Source: Telopea speciosissima (Eukaryota > Streptophyta > Magnoliopsida > Proteales > Proteaceae). Taken from it: a stretch of DNA of 64,000 bases. The stretch lies in contig NC_057926.1 in NCBI RefSeq assembly GCF_018873765.1, positions 32,782,946-32,846,945 on the forward strand, given 5' to 3'. The position numbers and the translations under genes are program-made. Of this stretch, positions 1 through 11,511 are shown piece after piece. Below the pieces are notes generated by a model. The model saw nothing but the letters and a program-made list of their open reading frames with translations, did not search any database and had not been told where the DNA came from. Every line of letters starts with the position of its first letter. The stretch's first letter is position 1.

Positions 1-237
1 ATACTGGGTGGATTGTGGGCAACACCAAAAATCTCGTCCTTTTCCAAGTCCTTGCTTGCACCTATGAACCTTGCATTGCCCTTGTCCACATGGGCAAATT
101 TGTAAGTAGTCCACCCACATAAAAAAATCTTTGTGCATACGGCATTTGTAGTATCGTCTTCCCCGGTTAGTCGCCGTATTCGACGTCAATATTATACATT
201 CACGACCACAATCCTCACAACTTGCCACATTATCCAT
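1..237 (-). CDS. Double GRF-type zinc-finger protein, N-terminal part, runs off the window
   Basis: The minus strand is open from an ATG at 237 to the window edge, giving 79 residues. The first half reads CEDCGR at residues 7-12, then GRRYYKC at 26-32 and FFMWVD at 38-43. The second half reads CPCGQGQCKVHRC at 48-60 and GKGRDFWCCP at 65-74. These Cys pairs, Gly-Arg-x-(Y/F)-(Y/W) cores and the trailing W-D are the GRF zinc-finger pattern, here as two consecutive fingers. GRF fingers bind single-stranded nucleic acid in several repair proteins. In plants they are also common in small uncharacterised proteins, many near transposons. No stop or frameshift is seen. The decayed Harbinger element lies just upstream on the same strand, so it may be a cargo ORF of that element, but this is inference. 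The C-terminus is outside the window. Confidence 0.72.
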   Translation of the reverse strand, partial: MDNVASCEDCGRECIILTSNTATNRGRRYYKCRMHKDFFMWVDYLQICPCGQGQCKVHRCKQGLGKGRDFWCCPQSTQY

Positions 238-1050
238 CTACATTGAAAGATAAGGTAAGACCCACAAAAATCTCAAGAGTAATGTGTAAGCTCAATTAGA
301 AGAAAAGTGTCACACATTGAAGATGTATGTGGTAAATAAATATAAGTATGAATGTGGAAGAAATGTTGGTGATGCTGGGGGTTCTTGTAACCTTACTGTG
401 CCATGCTTCACAATTTTGTAGGCAGTTATTAGTCTTATCGTTCAATTGGGAAGGAACATGATTTGTTTCTTTCTTTGGATGTCTTTAAAGAATACTTTGT
501 ATCTGTTATGAAGCCTTTCATGAGTACTCGAAAAAAATCCATGCTCAACGGTTCAGTTTGGGTTGGGGTTGATAACAAAACTTGATCAATTTTACTATTC
601 TGGTAAATTGAATAAATAAACCAAACTCTATCCAAGGGGGAAAAATCACCAATGGATAGCTTGAGATTTATGAGTTCATGTGGATGAACTTCTCAACGGT
701 TCTATGTATGCTTCCACAGCTGTTATGGTGTTGTAGCAGTGAGTATTTGGCAGGAAATAAAAAAAAAAAACTAAATAATGGCCACTAAAATAACTTTTTC
801 TTCACCTAGTCCTAGCACATTTAAAAGGCTTTAAGATTACCAAAAAGAACAGTAGAATTTTCCTGTAAAATATAAAGACAGTAAATATTTTCAAACCAAG
901 CACATGATCACATATCTGAATCCACACAAAACATCTATTGTAGCAAATAAAAAAGACACATCAGTTTTGTACCAAATAAAAGAGAGATCAGTTTTAGAGC
1001 AAATAAAAAAAGATCCACAACCAAAGAGTTTTCAGCCTACTTTGTCCAGC
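238..1050. other. No gene seen
   Basis: AT-rich DNA with only short unsupported reading frames. It separates the GRF ORF from the Harbinger relic and probably belongs to the element or its flank. No terminal inverted repeat could be placed here. Confidence 0.5.
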
Positions 1051-1053
1051 ATC

Positions 1054-2023
1054 TTAAATTGGCAAATACATGTCCAATATCGTCATCCTTTCTTCTTCAT
1101 TTGCTTCCATCAATATGTTTGCTAAGGTCTTGTTGTCCAGAAAAAATCTTTTGGCAGCACATTTCTTGTTAAAATCTACACCTGGAATTGCATTGATTGT
1201 AGCAAACAGTTTGCTACAAAAATCAGCTGGTGAGTCTTTCTTAACCATTTCAGTAATTGCTTCAGCTATTGCCTTTAATGGACTAGCTGCCTTATCAGCT
1301 CCCCCTTTTTTTTTTCTTCCCTCGACCACTTGTGGCATCTGAACGTGGCCTACGACCACTACGATTGCTACTTCCCACTGGAATTCCACTGGTATTTGGT
1401 TGGGCTTGACTGTCTTCATAAACATCAAAGTCCATGTTGTCTAAACCATCAACTGGCACAGAATCAATATTATCATCATGAAGTGAATCAAATGGGTGAA
1501 AAGAACCATGCCCAGTCGCAATCTCATTCCCCATCCAAACTGCAACATCCAAATGCAGTTAAAGCACTCCATGCTCTCTCCAAAATTTTTCTTCCTTTCT
1601 CTGCCAAGAGACAATTAGGAGATAATGTTAATATAATATAATACAGTAGATTATGACCTCTGAGAACTGAATCATGCATAGGAAAATATGCATTACCTTA
1701 AATTCATTCCAAACATGTTGGGGTGCATCGAACCTGTTGTCCACCGAATTCCATCCCAACCCACACTGCTTTTGCAGGTCACTCAATGCTTTAATCCTTG
1801 CTTTCCAGACTCTGTAATGATTTCTTAATTGTTCCACTTCATATGTCATCTTGCAACATTCTTTTATGGTTTTTGAAATATCCACCCATCGTTCTTTCTT
1901 CAAACCATTGTCTCCTGACCTCCCACTCTTATGTTGCTTTATTAGACACTCTAGGAACAAATGGGATACGTCAGTAGGCCAGGATGCCTGTGTCCTAGAT
2001 TGAGAACCCACTTCTGAAGTCAT
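1054..2023 (-). pseudogene. Harbinger ORF1: Myb/SANT-like DNA-binding protein, broken
   Basis: Exon 1 runs from an ATG at 2023 to about 1697 and ends AAG before GTAATG. It carries the Myb/SANT-like domain (residues about 14-109) with W15, RWVDISKTI and LRNHYRVWKARI, the pattern of L10-interacting MYB-like and Harbinger accessory proteins. The likely acceptor is TTGGCAG at about 1601. Downstream sequence keeps the family's later motifs: an ATG-H-GSF segment near 1500, a basic GRKKKK stretch, and a C-terminal helix region (KKCAAKRFFLDNKTLANIL, about 1075-1160). A frameshift sits in the poly-T run near 1305-1316 and another break lies near 1570. In PIF elements this protein helps bring the transposase to the ends. 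The identity of the domain is confident and the exon model is approximate. Confidence 0.72.
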
Positions 2024-2314
2024 AGTTTACAATGCCTGTCTGATGGAAAAACTCAACATCATACAATACAACTATTTGAGTTTGTAAACAGTATATCAAA
2101 ATATCTTAAACAGTTAATACGATGCATCCACATAAACATAAAACAAATGATTAAAATTCCACATCCCACAAATTAGAGTATCTGAAAAATATCCAAAACA
2201 TGTTCAAATGATTAAAACTCAATAACAACCAAATTAGAGTATCTGAAAATGTCCAAAACATGTTCAAATGTTTAAAATTATGATTACATCACACAAAAAA
2301 CCCCATGAAATAGT

Positions 2315-3593
2315 TCAATCGTCAACATCTATCATATAATCATCATCATCATCTCCTGCATTCCAACCAGCCCACATGTTGTCCGCCAACTCCTCTCGAT
2401 ATTCATCCCAACGATCATCACCAACAACAACCCCTTCATCATCAATGGGAACAATAATCATCATCATCATCATCATCTTCTTCCTCATTTGTTTCATCAC
2501 TGCTACTAGAAGATTCATCATCGCTGCTCTCGTTTTCTAAAATTCCTCTTCTTCTTCAAGAGTATTTTGAGTAAGAATATGAATGTGAAGAAGAACACAT
2601 GCTATTACAATCATTGCTTGCGTCTTAAAAGGATATTCTGCCTGATTTTTCAATATCTTGAATCGTGACTTTAAAAAAAAAAAGGCACGTTCAATTACAT
2701 TGCGTAACGAAGAATGACGCAACTTAAACAATTCATTTTTATCAGTTGAACGCATATTAGAGTTTTTCCACTCTTTCAGATGATACCGAACATTACGGTA
2801 TGGCCTCAAGAACCCCCTCTGATTTGCAAACCCAGCATCAACAAGATAGTATTTACCTAGAGGGACCACCATCTTTGTTTCTCCATTTCTGCGAAGGGCT
2901 TCATATAATACTCTAGAATCTGATACTGATCCTTCCCAACCAGATAATATGTAAGTAAACCTCGTGTCAAAATCACAGGCAGCTAATATATTTTGAGATA
3001 TATTTTCCTTCCTATCGCGAAATGTCTTATGTTGATCTACCGAAACTCACGTTGGGACATGTGAACCATCAATGGCGCCAATACAATCCTTGAAGAATGG
3101 GTAGAACCTTCTACTACCTGATATTCGATCATGAATTCTTCTAGTTGGAGGCTTCAATAAAATTGGAACCAATTTAATTGTTGCACCCAGCACAATATTG
3201 AAGTATCGACTGATAGTCTCACCTGAACAGCCTAAATCATGTAGACACTTACGGTTCTTAAGGTTGTGGCCAATTGTTTGTAAAAAAATTATCAGCTGCT
3301 CCTCCACTTGCACTGATCTGGTATCTTGTAGAAGGCCCCTCTCTCGCATCATTTTACTTAATCTAAAAAATGCTCTTCTGCTCATTCTTGTAATGTTTCG
3401 ACATGTGGTGTCACATATCCCTATGATTCTTTGTCTCAACATAGCCACGGTTTTGCTCATCACGATATGGTTGTTTAACCAAATACGTTCTTCTATAATA
3501 CTCCGCTCCTAGAACAGCAACAACAGTTGCTAATACAATTATTTTTTTCTTGCACTCTTGGTAGGCCTCATCAGTCTCATGTACAGCATCCAT
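2315..3593 (-). pseudogene. PIF/Harbinger DDE transposase, broken
   Basis: Read on the minus strand, the N-terminal part from ATG 3593 is in a different frame from the body, so a frameshift lies between about 3410 and 3463. The body contains CDTTCRNITRMSRRAFFRL (helical region), GAIDGSHV (first catalytic Asp), LSGWEGSVSDSRVL, YLVDAGF (second Asp) and NVIERAFFFLKSRFKIL (catalytic Glu), in the order of Harbinger nucleases. An in-frame TGA at 3047-3049 falls just after the first Asp motif. A TAG at 2537-2539 precedes the acidic C-terminal tail, which contains WDEYREELADNMW. All three catalytic positions survive, so the copy decayed through chain breaks and not through active-site loss. It could be relatively young. 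Confidence 0.82.
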
Positions 3594-5490
3594 GTATATG
3601 TATATCTACAAATCAAAATGTAAAGACACTAGAACTCAGAACTATCCTCATGCAAAACTCACTGTTTGCATTAGAACTCCTATAAGTGGATGTCCTTCAT
3701 ATTGGACTGGTTGGAGGATGATAAGAGAACAAAAATATACATGCAAATTCAATAAAATTGCAACCCAATCATAAGGCTGTTCAATTCACAATGTTTCCAC
3801 AGAGTTTTGACTTTAAATATGGTTTATATTCACCCAAGTTACAACATGAATTGCAATTTCAGTTTAACACCACACTGAATTGATCTTAGATATGCATATG
3901 GTTTCTTAAGCATCACACTATTCAAGCAAGAAATAAAAGAGTTGAAAATTACAGCAGAACCATTTAAGAATGGACCTCTCATGAGCAATACAATTGCATA
4001 TGAACAAATATTTAAGAATGAACAAGCACATAATTATGAGAGGTTGATGGGTTTTAAACACCATAGCACAAGCCTAAGATGCTATTTATTTCTAAGGCTA
4101 CATCTAAGATGCAAGGAGGAAGGAGCATAGGACTCCCTCCCCCCCCCCCCCAATCTCCCCTATTCTAAAGGTCTAAAGGCTGAAAATAAATCTGATAATA
4201 TGAAGCAGACCAATGTCGCACAGCCATATGTAAGATTCCAACCACAGAAAACATGACGTGATCATAGATGATGGCTGGAGGCAACAGAGTAACAATTTCG
4301 ATGATGCATTAATAGTAGTTAAAATAAGCACAGCCTTCACAAAGGTAGCACACCATCTCAATTTCCCAGGGGGTTGTATTGAAAAATAAATCTTCAATTA
4401 CACTTGATCTACTCAATTAAAAACTACTGTCCACGTACCCTCCAAACCCATATTGTTGGTCATTATTATTCAGTCCATCACACTTAAAAACATTAAAAAA
4501 TAAAAGGCCAAGTAGTAACAAAACAATGCCTAATTATGAACCAGGAGTGTATTGGGGGGAGGGAGCAGAATTTTAGGAATATTAAACCATGTGCTCTTCC
4601 ATATAGATTAGAAGATCAATTCCAGCCTATTCACGTCAATGACAGGCTTTACGCAAAAAATACGGAAACAAGAGTTCTTTCATAATGCCAAGAGTGAAAT
4701 CATGAGTATATAGGGTGATTGTTCCTCAAAGTTGTTTTCCAAGACACAGAATCGCAAGACAGCAGATAAAATGTAAAGTACATTATTATTAAATATGCTA
4801 ATATGCATTATACAGTAAGTTCTGCTATTGTTGTTCTTAGTGAGTCCCACCTCTGATCAGTAGCTTCTGTACAGAGCTTGCATTTCTTTCTTTATCAAAC
4901 AAAATAAAATAAACAATAAATTTACAATGTGAGGGCAGTCCCACAACTAATTTAAATTTTTGTTAATAAACATGTATGTGGATACACCAGATGCTTAGAA
5001 CCTTATTTCACCAATCATCACAGGATGAAACCTGTGACTCATGCTATGAGACTTAGGATGAGGTGATTAAACATGAACTAGAGTATCAAAATATGAGAGT
5101 GCATCTATGCTAAGGAAATTAATTACTGAAAGCTAATTACTTCCACAGGTAACTAATAGTGATAGAAAAGTGAAAGACCTCCAACTGGTCTTTGTCCACT
5201 TAGATGACAAGTATACGGTAAGGTACCTAAGAATTTACAAATGGGTCACAGCTCATAGACCTGGGAATAACTAAGGATGAACACAAGGGGATCAACACTG
5301 CGAGTTAACTGGAGATTTCTCAAAGCGAAATGATATGGAGGCAAAAGGTTGAAAGGTAAAACTGGTAATTTAAAAATTAGAATAGGAATCTGATGCTTTG
5401 GCTATGTTGAGCTTGATGGGGGGTTTTACCTGAGATTTAGGGCAAGAACAAAATCGTAGATTTAGGGCACAAGCTCGATTTGAAGGCAGC
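3594..5490. other. No gene seen
   Basis: AT-rich sequence with a C10 run near 4141 and scattered short open frames showing no recognisable protein motif. It is probably non-coding transposon or intergenic DNA. Confidence 0.45.
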
Positions 5491-5550
5491 AAGCTCGATT
5501 TGCAAACAGTAGGACGAAGATCCTGCAAAAATTCCAACCCAAATGAATTT

Positions 5551-5645
5551 GAAAGAGATAGAGAGAGGCAGAGAGCAGGGAGAGCAAGAGAGAGAGACAG
5601 ACACAGAGAGATAGAGAGAGTGAGAGCGAGAGAGAGAGAAAGGAA
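5551..5645 (+). repeat. GA-rich low-complexity tract
   Basis: Repeated GAGA/GAGAGA with interruptions. It makes Arg/Glu-rich and Leu/Ser-rich open frames on the two strands that should not be taken as genes. It is flanked by a repeated CTTGCTTGCAAAGATCTTCGAAC-type motif at about 5665-5720. Confidence 0.7.
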
Positions 5646-6244
5646 GTACCTACTCAGGTCTGCTTGCAGATCTTCGAACGATTGCTCTTCAGGTCTTGCT
5701 TGCAAAGATCTTCGAACAGTAGATTTTTAGGTCTCAAGAACAATCGATTTTTTTCTCGATAATTTCTGCATCTTCAGATACAAGACTTTTTATACCCTGC
5801 CCCTTTAAGTTGTGCATCTTTGGATTTCACCCATTGAGGTGGAATCTCAAGATTCCAATTTTTACACTAAAACGATGCATCTCAAGATTTCGTGTATCTC
5901 CGGATGCAAATCCATTTTTCCAACCAAACAGGAAAAAAATTTGAGATTCACATATCTGCGGATGTAACACCTACAGATTTACGCAACCAAACGCAATGTT
6001 AAGCTTTTTTCACATCTGTTCCCACTCTACATGGGCATTACATGACACATGGCACCGTCCCATTTGCTGAGTCCTGACAGAGAGCAGCTCATTTCATGTC
6101 AAGTTAGAGATAGACATAGAAGTGTTAGTGCACCCTACTCTAGTGGCTCAGGGAAGCTTTCCCTATTTTTCTAGGAGCTTGAAGGCCTGTTTGTGTATTG
6201 TCCACCTTGTGTCAATCCAAGATATGTATGGAACTGGAAATGAT

Positions 6245-6570
6245 TAAGGGCGTGTTTGATTGATGAAAAAATAGCTAGGAAGGAACCATGTAATCTATTA
6301 TTTTAACTCTATTGCTTGGTCTCATTCAACTTTTGCTTTGTGTTTTCCTGTACATATACAAGGAACCATGTAATATAGCAAATCCATATTATGGAGATAG
6401 TTTGGAAGGAGAAGACAATGAGGGCTAAACCTACCACTATACTAAGGAAAGGTGGTTAGATTCCTTGATGCTTGTTTCTCCAATTAGATTAATAATTATG
6501 TATTTTAGAGCTAATTAGGTTAGTTGGATTTGTTATATTGGGAGAAGAGTTAAGGATAACCAAACACTTA
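6245..6570. mobile_element. Possible MITE
   Basis: The left side reads TTAAGGGCGTGTTTGATTG and the right side, reversed, reads ATAAGTGTTTGGTTATCC. The shared GTGTTTGRTT next to TTA/TA is like a Harbinger- or hAT-type terminus. An internal motif, AAGGAACCATGTAAT, occurs twice. The ends are imperfect and no clean target duplication was found. The rest of 6000-6660 shows nothing recognisable. Confidence 0.3.
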
Positions 6571-6766
6571 TCGTGTGATGCCACTGACCAATTCCATTAC
6601 AAATCTGTTGGTGAATACTTACTGGTTTGTTACGCAGAGTCTTAACTTCCTTCTTTGGCAGTAGGGTCCCTACTTGGTGTCACCTCTCTATTGATTCATT
6701 CAAAATTAACTCATAGCTGATAAACCAATTATTTGGGTTCTGATATATATCCGAAACAGCTTTTCC

Positions 6767-6816
6767 ATATATATATATATATATATATATTCGAAACACA
6801 CACACACACACACACA
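6767..6816. repeat. (TA)n(CA)n compound microsatellite
   Basis: Alternating TA from about 6767 to 6790, a short spacer, then CA to about 6816. Read directly. Confidence 0.95.
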
Positions 6817-7453
6817 GCAAATTGGGGTAAAGCAGTGGTGATAGAAAAGTGGTAAGAGTAACCCACAATGGGAAACACTCCTCAGATTCTTAAAGAACCA
6901 AAAGAAACTATCAACAACAACAATCAAAGGAAGCTAACCCTTCTGCCTCCTTTAGCCATCGTTAATTTTCGAACATCATAGAAAAGTGAGAAAATTCAAT
7001 TCTTAATAAGATATCAAAGCTTATTCTGTACTGCTATACGGCTAAGTAAGTCCTTGTGGATTGGGGGTATCATGTATTGTTCCTTTACTATTCATCATGA
7101 AACACGAGAGAGAGAGAGAACCTGTGATACGATGATTTCAAGTATGTGGTCTCATGGATGGATGAATGCAGAGGAAGTACTCCCTCGGCCAATGAGTTTC
7201 CTCAACGGCAAGCGGAAGGTCCCCCAGCAGCCTGCAGCACCGAAGAACGGAAGAATGAGTTAACCTGAAATCTAAAACTTGCAGATAGCCTTAGAGAGGG
7301 AGAGAGAAATATTGAGGGAGACAGAACCCAACCTACCTCCTGATTCTCTCAAGTCTGAAATACCTCCCCAACTCTGGTATTATCTTCTACATATCCTCCT
7401 GTACCTGATTTTTTCAATTCTCTGGTACCGCGAAGGGTTGGGAGAGGGTTGTA

Positions 7454-7830
7454 GGGAAGGGGTTTGAGCGAGGATTAGAATGCTGCTTCGTGCAGGTAGC
7501 TCAGAGGGGGAGGCGAACTGTAGAGAAGAAGGTTAGGGTTGTTGGGTTGAACAGAGGAGGGTTTCCGAGAGGGAGAGCGAGAAAAGAAATGTCGGATTGA
7601 GATTTGGAGAGAGAGAGAGAGAGTGGGTGATTTTGCGCGGGAAGGGGTTTGAGCGAGGATTAGAATGCAGCTTCGTGCAGGTAGCTCAGAGGGGGAGGCG
7701 AACTGTAGAGAAGAAGGTTAGGGTTGTTGGGTTGAACAGAGGAGGGTTTCCGAGAGGGAGAGCGAGAAAAGAAATGTCGGATTGAGATTTGGAGAGAGAG
7801 AGAGAGAGAGAGTGGGTGATTTTGCGCTGG
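7454..7830 (+). repeat. Tandem duplication, 185-bp period, two copies
   Basis: The block starting GGGAAGGGGTTTGAGCG at 7454 recurs at 7639 and stays almost identical through GTGGGTGATTTTGCGC. The second copy has a longer GA run (7791-7811). Differences are very few, so the duplication is recent. It lies just outside the CACTA subterminal repeats and may be internal to that element. The minus strand looks like a pyrimidine-rich leader, but no conserved protein was recognised. Confidence 0.88.
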
Positions 7831-7862
7831 AATAGACAAGACGTGAAGAAGGGTGAAAAAGG

Positions 7863-8362
7863 CCGGGAAAAAATTAAAGAATATGATGCGGCAAATAATC
7901 TTTCGTTGCATTAAATTACAAACGGTGTCGCTTAATATTATACCGTTGTCGTAAAAGATAAATAGCAACGGTTTATAACTTCCAGTTGTAAAAAATAATG
8001 TATAGCTACGGTTTATGGTATACCGTTGCTATAAAAAAACTCATAGTATTCCAAAGTTAATTATATTAGACGACAGTTTATATTGTACTGTTGCCCAAAA
8101 TAATATTATACAACGGTTAGAATGTTAACCGTAGTTAAAAATATTTATTGCAACGGTAATTCTATTACCGTTGTTATAAATAATATTTTGCAAAGGTATT
8201 ATATTTTTTGTCGCTATAAATGAGACTTGGCGACACTATTTTATATCATGTCGATATAAATTATCTGGGGTGACAGATAATATAATACCGTCGCTCTAAA
8301 TGATATTTGGCTACGGTTATATTGTTTAACCGTCGCCACAAATGCTTTTTGTTGTAGTTTGA
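7863..8362 (+). mobile_element. Subterminal repeat region and right end of a CACTA (En/Spm) transposon
   Basis: About ten direct and inverted copies of a short motif with core CRACGGT or ACCGTYG, separated by AT-rich spacers, occupy this stretch. Such arrays at 40-60 bp spacing are the subterminal transposase-binding repeats of CACTA elements. The end reads GCTTTTTGTTGTAGTTT; reversed this is close to the family terminus CACTACAACAAAAAG with the first base changed. The matching left terminus and target duplication were not found, so the body may be deleted or may include the tandem duplication to the left. No transposase is present, so it is non-autonomous or a remnant. Confidence 0.75.
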
Positions 8363-9064
8363 AAATCAAAACAGTAACCTCCATATATTTCTTTACACAT
8401 GCGCATTCCGTTAGAGCAGCATCCATGTTGCATATATATAGAAGCGTCCATATTGTAGCTGTAGGAGAAAGACTCCCTATACTTCTTGTTAAAGATTGTA
8501 ACCCTACAGTACAACCTTTAACAATGAATCTATCGTGGTCTGTCAAGCTTTATTTTTGTACACTATACTCATGAATTAATTCATTAATCTAAGGCTACAA
8601 CTGTTCACCTCCCTATTATTATAGTCGCTTCCGCTTTGTCATGCGATAATTGCATTTTTTTTCCTTAGCGTATAAGAGGCTGCGTTTTGGTAACGGTCTG
8701 AACAAAGAACGCTCGTTCTTGACTAGAAACGTTCTTTTGCATTCTTGGTCTAGAATGGCATTACGAGACCGAAAATGACCGTTTGGTTGATCTCAAGAAC
8801 GCCGTTCGAGAATGAAAATTGTGTTTGGTAAAACTCGTTCTTTCCTATTTGATATTAATTACAATAATGTCATTTCTTTGTCAATTATACCAAAGAAAAA
8901 AAGACTTGTAAAATCCTTTTCACTTACCAACCTTAGCATAAAATTAAAATATCTCATTAATAACCAAAGTATAAAAATATGTCAAATTTCAAAGATGCCA
9001 TTAAAATTGGGTTCTTGTATGGATTAGTAGGATGATGACTATGCTATGAATAGTTGAATAAAGA

Positions 9065-9143
9065 AGGCCTTAGTGGACTCGAACAGCATCCTCTTGGAAC
9101 ATGCTCATGTTCCAAGTGCTCTACCAATTTGAGCTAAAGACCC
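9065..9143 (-). pseudogene. tRNA-like sequence, probably a tRNA pseudogene
   Basis: Minus-strand sequence starts GGGTCTT and ends AAGGCCT, which pair with two wobbles as an acceptor stem. A D-arm (GCTC...TTGGTAGAGC) and a T-loop TTCGAGT follow in tRNA order. The anticodon arm is replaced by a perfect 11-bp hairpin (CTTGGAACATG/CATGTTCCAAG) and the T-stem pairs badly. It is not a convincing functional tRNA. It could be a tRNA relic or the head of a tRNA-derived SINE. Confidence 0.45.
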
Positions 9144-9284
9144 ATCAAGTTGTCAATGAATTAACACAACAGATTAAACCAAATTATATTCTCCGTTCTT
9201 TTTTGAATTAATTTGCAATGAATGAATTTTAGTGGCCCAAGAAGCACCAAAAGAAATCACTCAACGAAACTGTGGAAAGGAAAG

Positions 9285-9447
9285 CGTTTTTACCCCCATC
9301 AAGTTGATGAGAGAAGTGAGACCCACGAGATAAGGCGATGGCAAAGAACCTCCTCTCCTTCATTGATATCTCACATAATTCAGCTATATAGTCCGCCAAA
9401 TCGGTGGCAAGTTCCTCCACATCTTCATGAACTCTCAACTCCCTTCC
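9285..9447 (-). pseudogene. PGL: Captured fragment of 6-phosphogluconolactonase
   Basis: Minus-strand reading from 9447 gives RELRVHEDVEELATDLADYI, then AELCEISMKERRFFAIALS(R)GS, the N-terminal sugar-phosphate isomerase-like region of plant 6-phosphogluconolactonase. That enzyme hydrolyses 6-phosphogluconolactone in the oxidative pentose phosphate pathway. After GS the frame shifts by one base and homology continues as SLINLMG, ending at a GGTAAAAA donor-like site as expected for the first coding exon. The conserved Gly-Gly-Ser has become Arg-Gly-Ser. The rest of the gene is missing. The fragment lies inside the 8676-11940 insertion, so it is best read as a captured, non-functional piece. Confidence 0.8.
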
Positions 9448-9888
9448 CTCCTTGGGACCCCGGACATTGCCATTGTTCTTGAAGTCTATGAATCAAAGCT
9501 GATCTGCAGTGTGGAAAACAAAAATGTTTACGACAAAAATCTAGTTAAGAAAATTTTATAGTCGAAATCAAAGGCAAATAAGAATCAAAACTAGTCTTGA
9601 ACAAATTTAGCGAGAAAAGTTGATGACTGTTAGATAGTGAAAGAAATGCTAGAAAGGCTAAAACTTCAAAACCACCTGGATTTATTGAAATAGAGAAAGA
9701 GACAGCCATAGTCTTTCGACCCACAAAATGATACCAAATTGAAAAGGCTTATTCCACAAACTCAAAATAAGATAAACCCCTAAGAAACACCAATATCTCT
9801 TCTAACTTTTCTCTTTCACCCTACCTTCCCTTCCATGTCCTTACTCTCAAGTGTTAGACATGCATGCAACTTGAGAGACATTCAAGAA

Positions 9889-9922
<34 letters not shown>

Positions 9923-10089
9923 GCTTTTAGTATTTTTAGTATCAATTTGGTAATGGAGATGGAACTAAAAATATAACTTGAACAGTATTCCCTTTTTGTA
10001 TCAATTTGGTAATGGAGAAGAAATTAAAATGTAAGTTGAGCAAGTATTCAAATAAGTAAGTTGAATTTGGAATATAAAGGGTACCCACT

Positions 10090-10661
10090 AGTAGCGAGTC
10101 TAATAGGTCTACTTCCCAGTTTTTTCTGGGTACAACCTTGTCATGAAGTGGTGCATACTCCTGCAAATAGCAATCAAAAACAGCAACAAATCATTCCTGC
10201 CACTTCTTGCAACTTTTCTTCTTTACGAGAATCCAATAATTTAACAACCAACTCTAACATAAATTTATATATATATTGTTTGCCACGCTATGAAATAATG
10301 ATATTTACTTTTGAAAGAAGAGAAAGAATGTCTTCATCTTACTTCCATTTTCTCGATCAACTCTTCTGCTTGTATATCTTTGAGACTACAATCTGTCTTG
10401 TTGAATCCTCTATAAAACCTTCCTCCACTCCTTTGAAAGTGCAAGTAAGTTGTCATAATATTTTATCAACATTCAACAAGCCCACTGTCTCAAATTTGAG
10501 AGGAAAGAGAATGAGAACCCAGTTGCCAAATTGAGTGCAAGAAACATAAGAGGAAAGTAACTTTGGATTAAAGGGCACCCCATCTTACTGGTTTCTCATG
10601 AATTCCTAGAATTGAGACCATGTTATCATCTCCAACAGTTCTTCCATAGTACCATAACCAC
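10090..10661 (-). pseudogene. LOG: Captured 3' part of a LONELY GUY cytokinin-activating gene
   Basis: Three exons are recognisable on the minus strand. Exon a (10661-10589) follows a TTTAG acceptor and encodes GGYGTMEELLEMITWSQ, then after one extra base LGIHEKP, ending at GTAAGA. Exon b (10484-10343) encodes GLLNVDKYYDNLLAL, then in shifted frames KGVEEGFIEDSTRQIVVS and AEELIEKME, ending at GTAAGA. Exon c (from 10160) follows TTTGCAG and encodes EYAPLHDKVVPRKNWEVD. GGYGTxEE is the phosphoribohydrolase signature of LOG enzymes, which release active cytokinin from its nucleotide. Exon order and intron borders match a LOG gene, but at least three frameshifts kill it and the 5' exons are absent. 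It was most likely carried here inside the 8676-11940 insertion. Confidence 0.85.
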
Positions 10662-11511
10662 CTAAACGAGGTTTAAAAAGCAAGACATGAATATGGAACC
10701 AAGACATGAAAAGCAAACGACAAAGTGAAAACTAATACCCAAGAACATGACAACCACCATTAGGAATAGAAGTGTAGTACAAACCAATAACTTGAAAGAG
10801 GGTTAAAACCAGCTTACTACAAATTAAGGCGTGCAAAGAAATCGAAACAAAGCCCAAGAAAAATAGGTCGGGATTACAAATTAAATCTCGGGAAAAAGAT
10901 TGGCCCATTTAGCGACTAATAAAATGACACGATGGATAAGAGAAACACCCACTACCATGATACAATCCAAAAGAAGAAGAAAAACCATTTCCCTATAGAA
11001 CACAATAGAGCATCAAAATTGATCGATATCATAAAGAGAAGAAAAAAAGCAGTTGCACGAACAAATACATAATCAAAAAAGAAAACCCAATTAATTCGTT
11101 CATTCTATAGAATAACCTTATAGCAATTGAAAGCTCGCAAAACCAACGATCAAGAAAATGAAAACGGAAGATCGACATAATATGAAGCAAAATCCTAATT
11201 ATAAGCTTAAGCAGAAGCGACGCGGGACATAAAGAGAGAAAAGCGATGCGAAAATTTTGAAGATGAGAACGGTCAAATCGCAAGCGGAGTGAGATCGGTA
11301 TTTTTGCGGCTTTCACCCTCAACACCTCAATAGGCAACACCTCCCACGGATTCAAATAAACCTTCGAAGCCCTCTGTTTATACACTAGAAACTCAGCCGA
11401 AAATCCCAATTAATCCAGTACAATGGTGTGAGAATCGGTAGGAAGAGGGAGAGGGCAAGCGAAATAGCGTTGGGAGAAAGACCTCAACTAGGGTTTCAAT
11501 AGGTTCGCACA

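Larger units (their letters stand above)
1054..3593 (-). mobile_element. Degenerate PIF/Harbinger DNA transposon (transposase plus Myb-like ORF)
   Basis: Two ORFs typical of PIF/Harbinger elements lie on the minus strand. The transposase comes first (3593 to 2315), followed by a Myb/SANT-like protein (2023 to 1054). Both are broken by stops and frameshifts, so the element cannot be autonomous now. The coordinates are those of the coding core only. A possible outer end lies near 5998, where the plus strand reads CAACCAAACGCAATGTTAA; reversed this gives a TTA followed by a (C/T)GTTTGG-rich terminus as in Harbinger TIRs. No matching left end was found in the window, so the element may extend beyond position 1 and include the GRF ORF. 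Confidence 0.8.

Noticed and set aside
5370..5730. Overlapping open frames with Arg/Glu or Leu/Ser repeats
   Set aside because: Products of the GA-rich tract; no conserved motif.
9065..9143. A functional tRNA gene
   Set aside because: The anticodon arm is replaced by an 11-bp hairpin and the T-stem does not pair.
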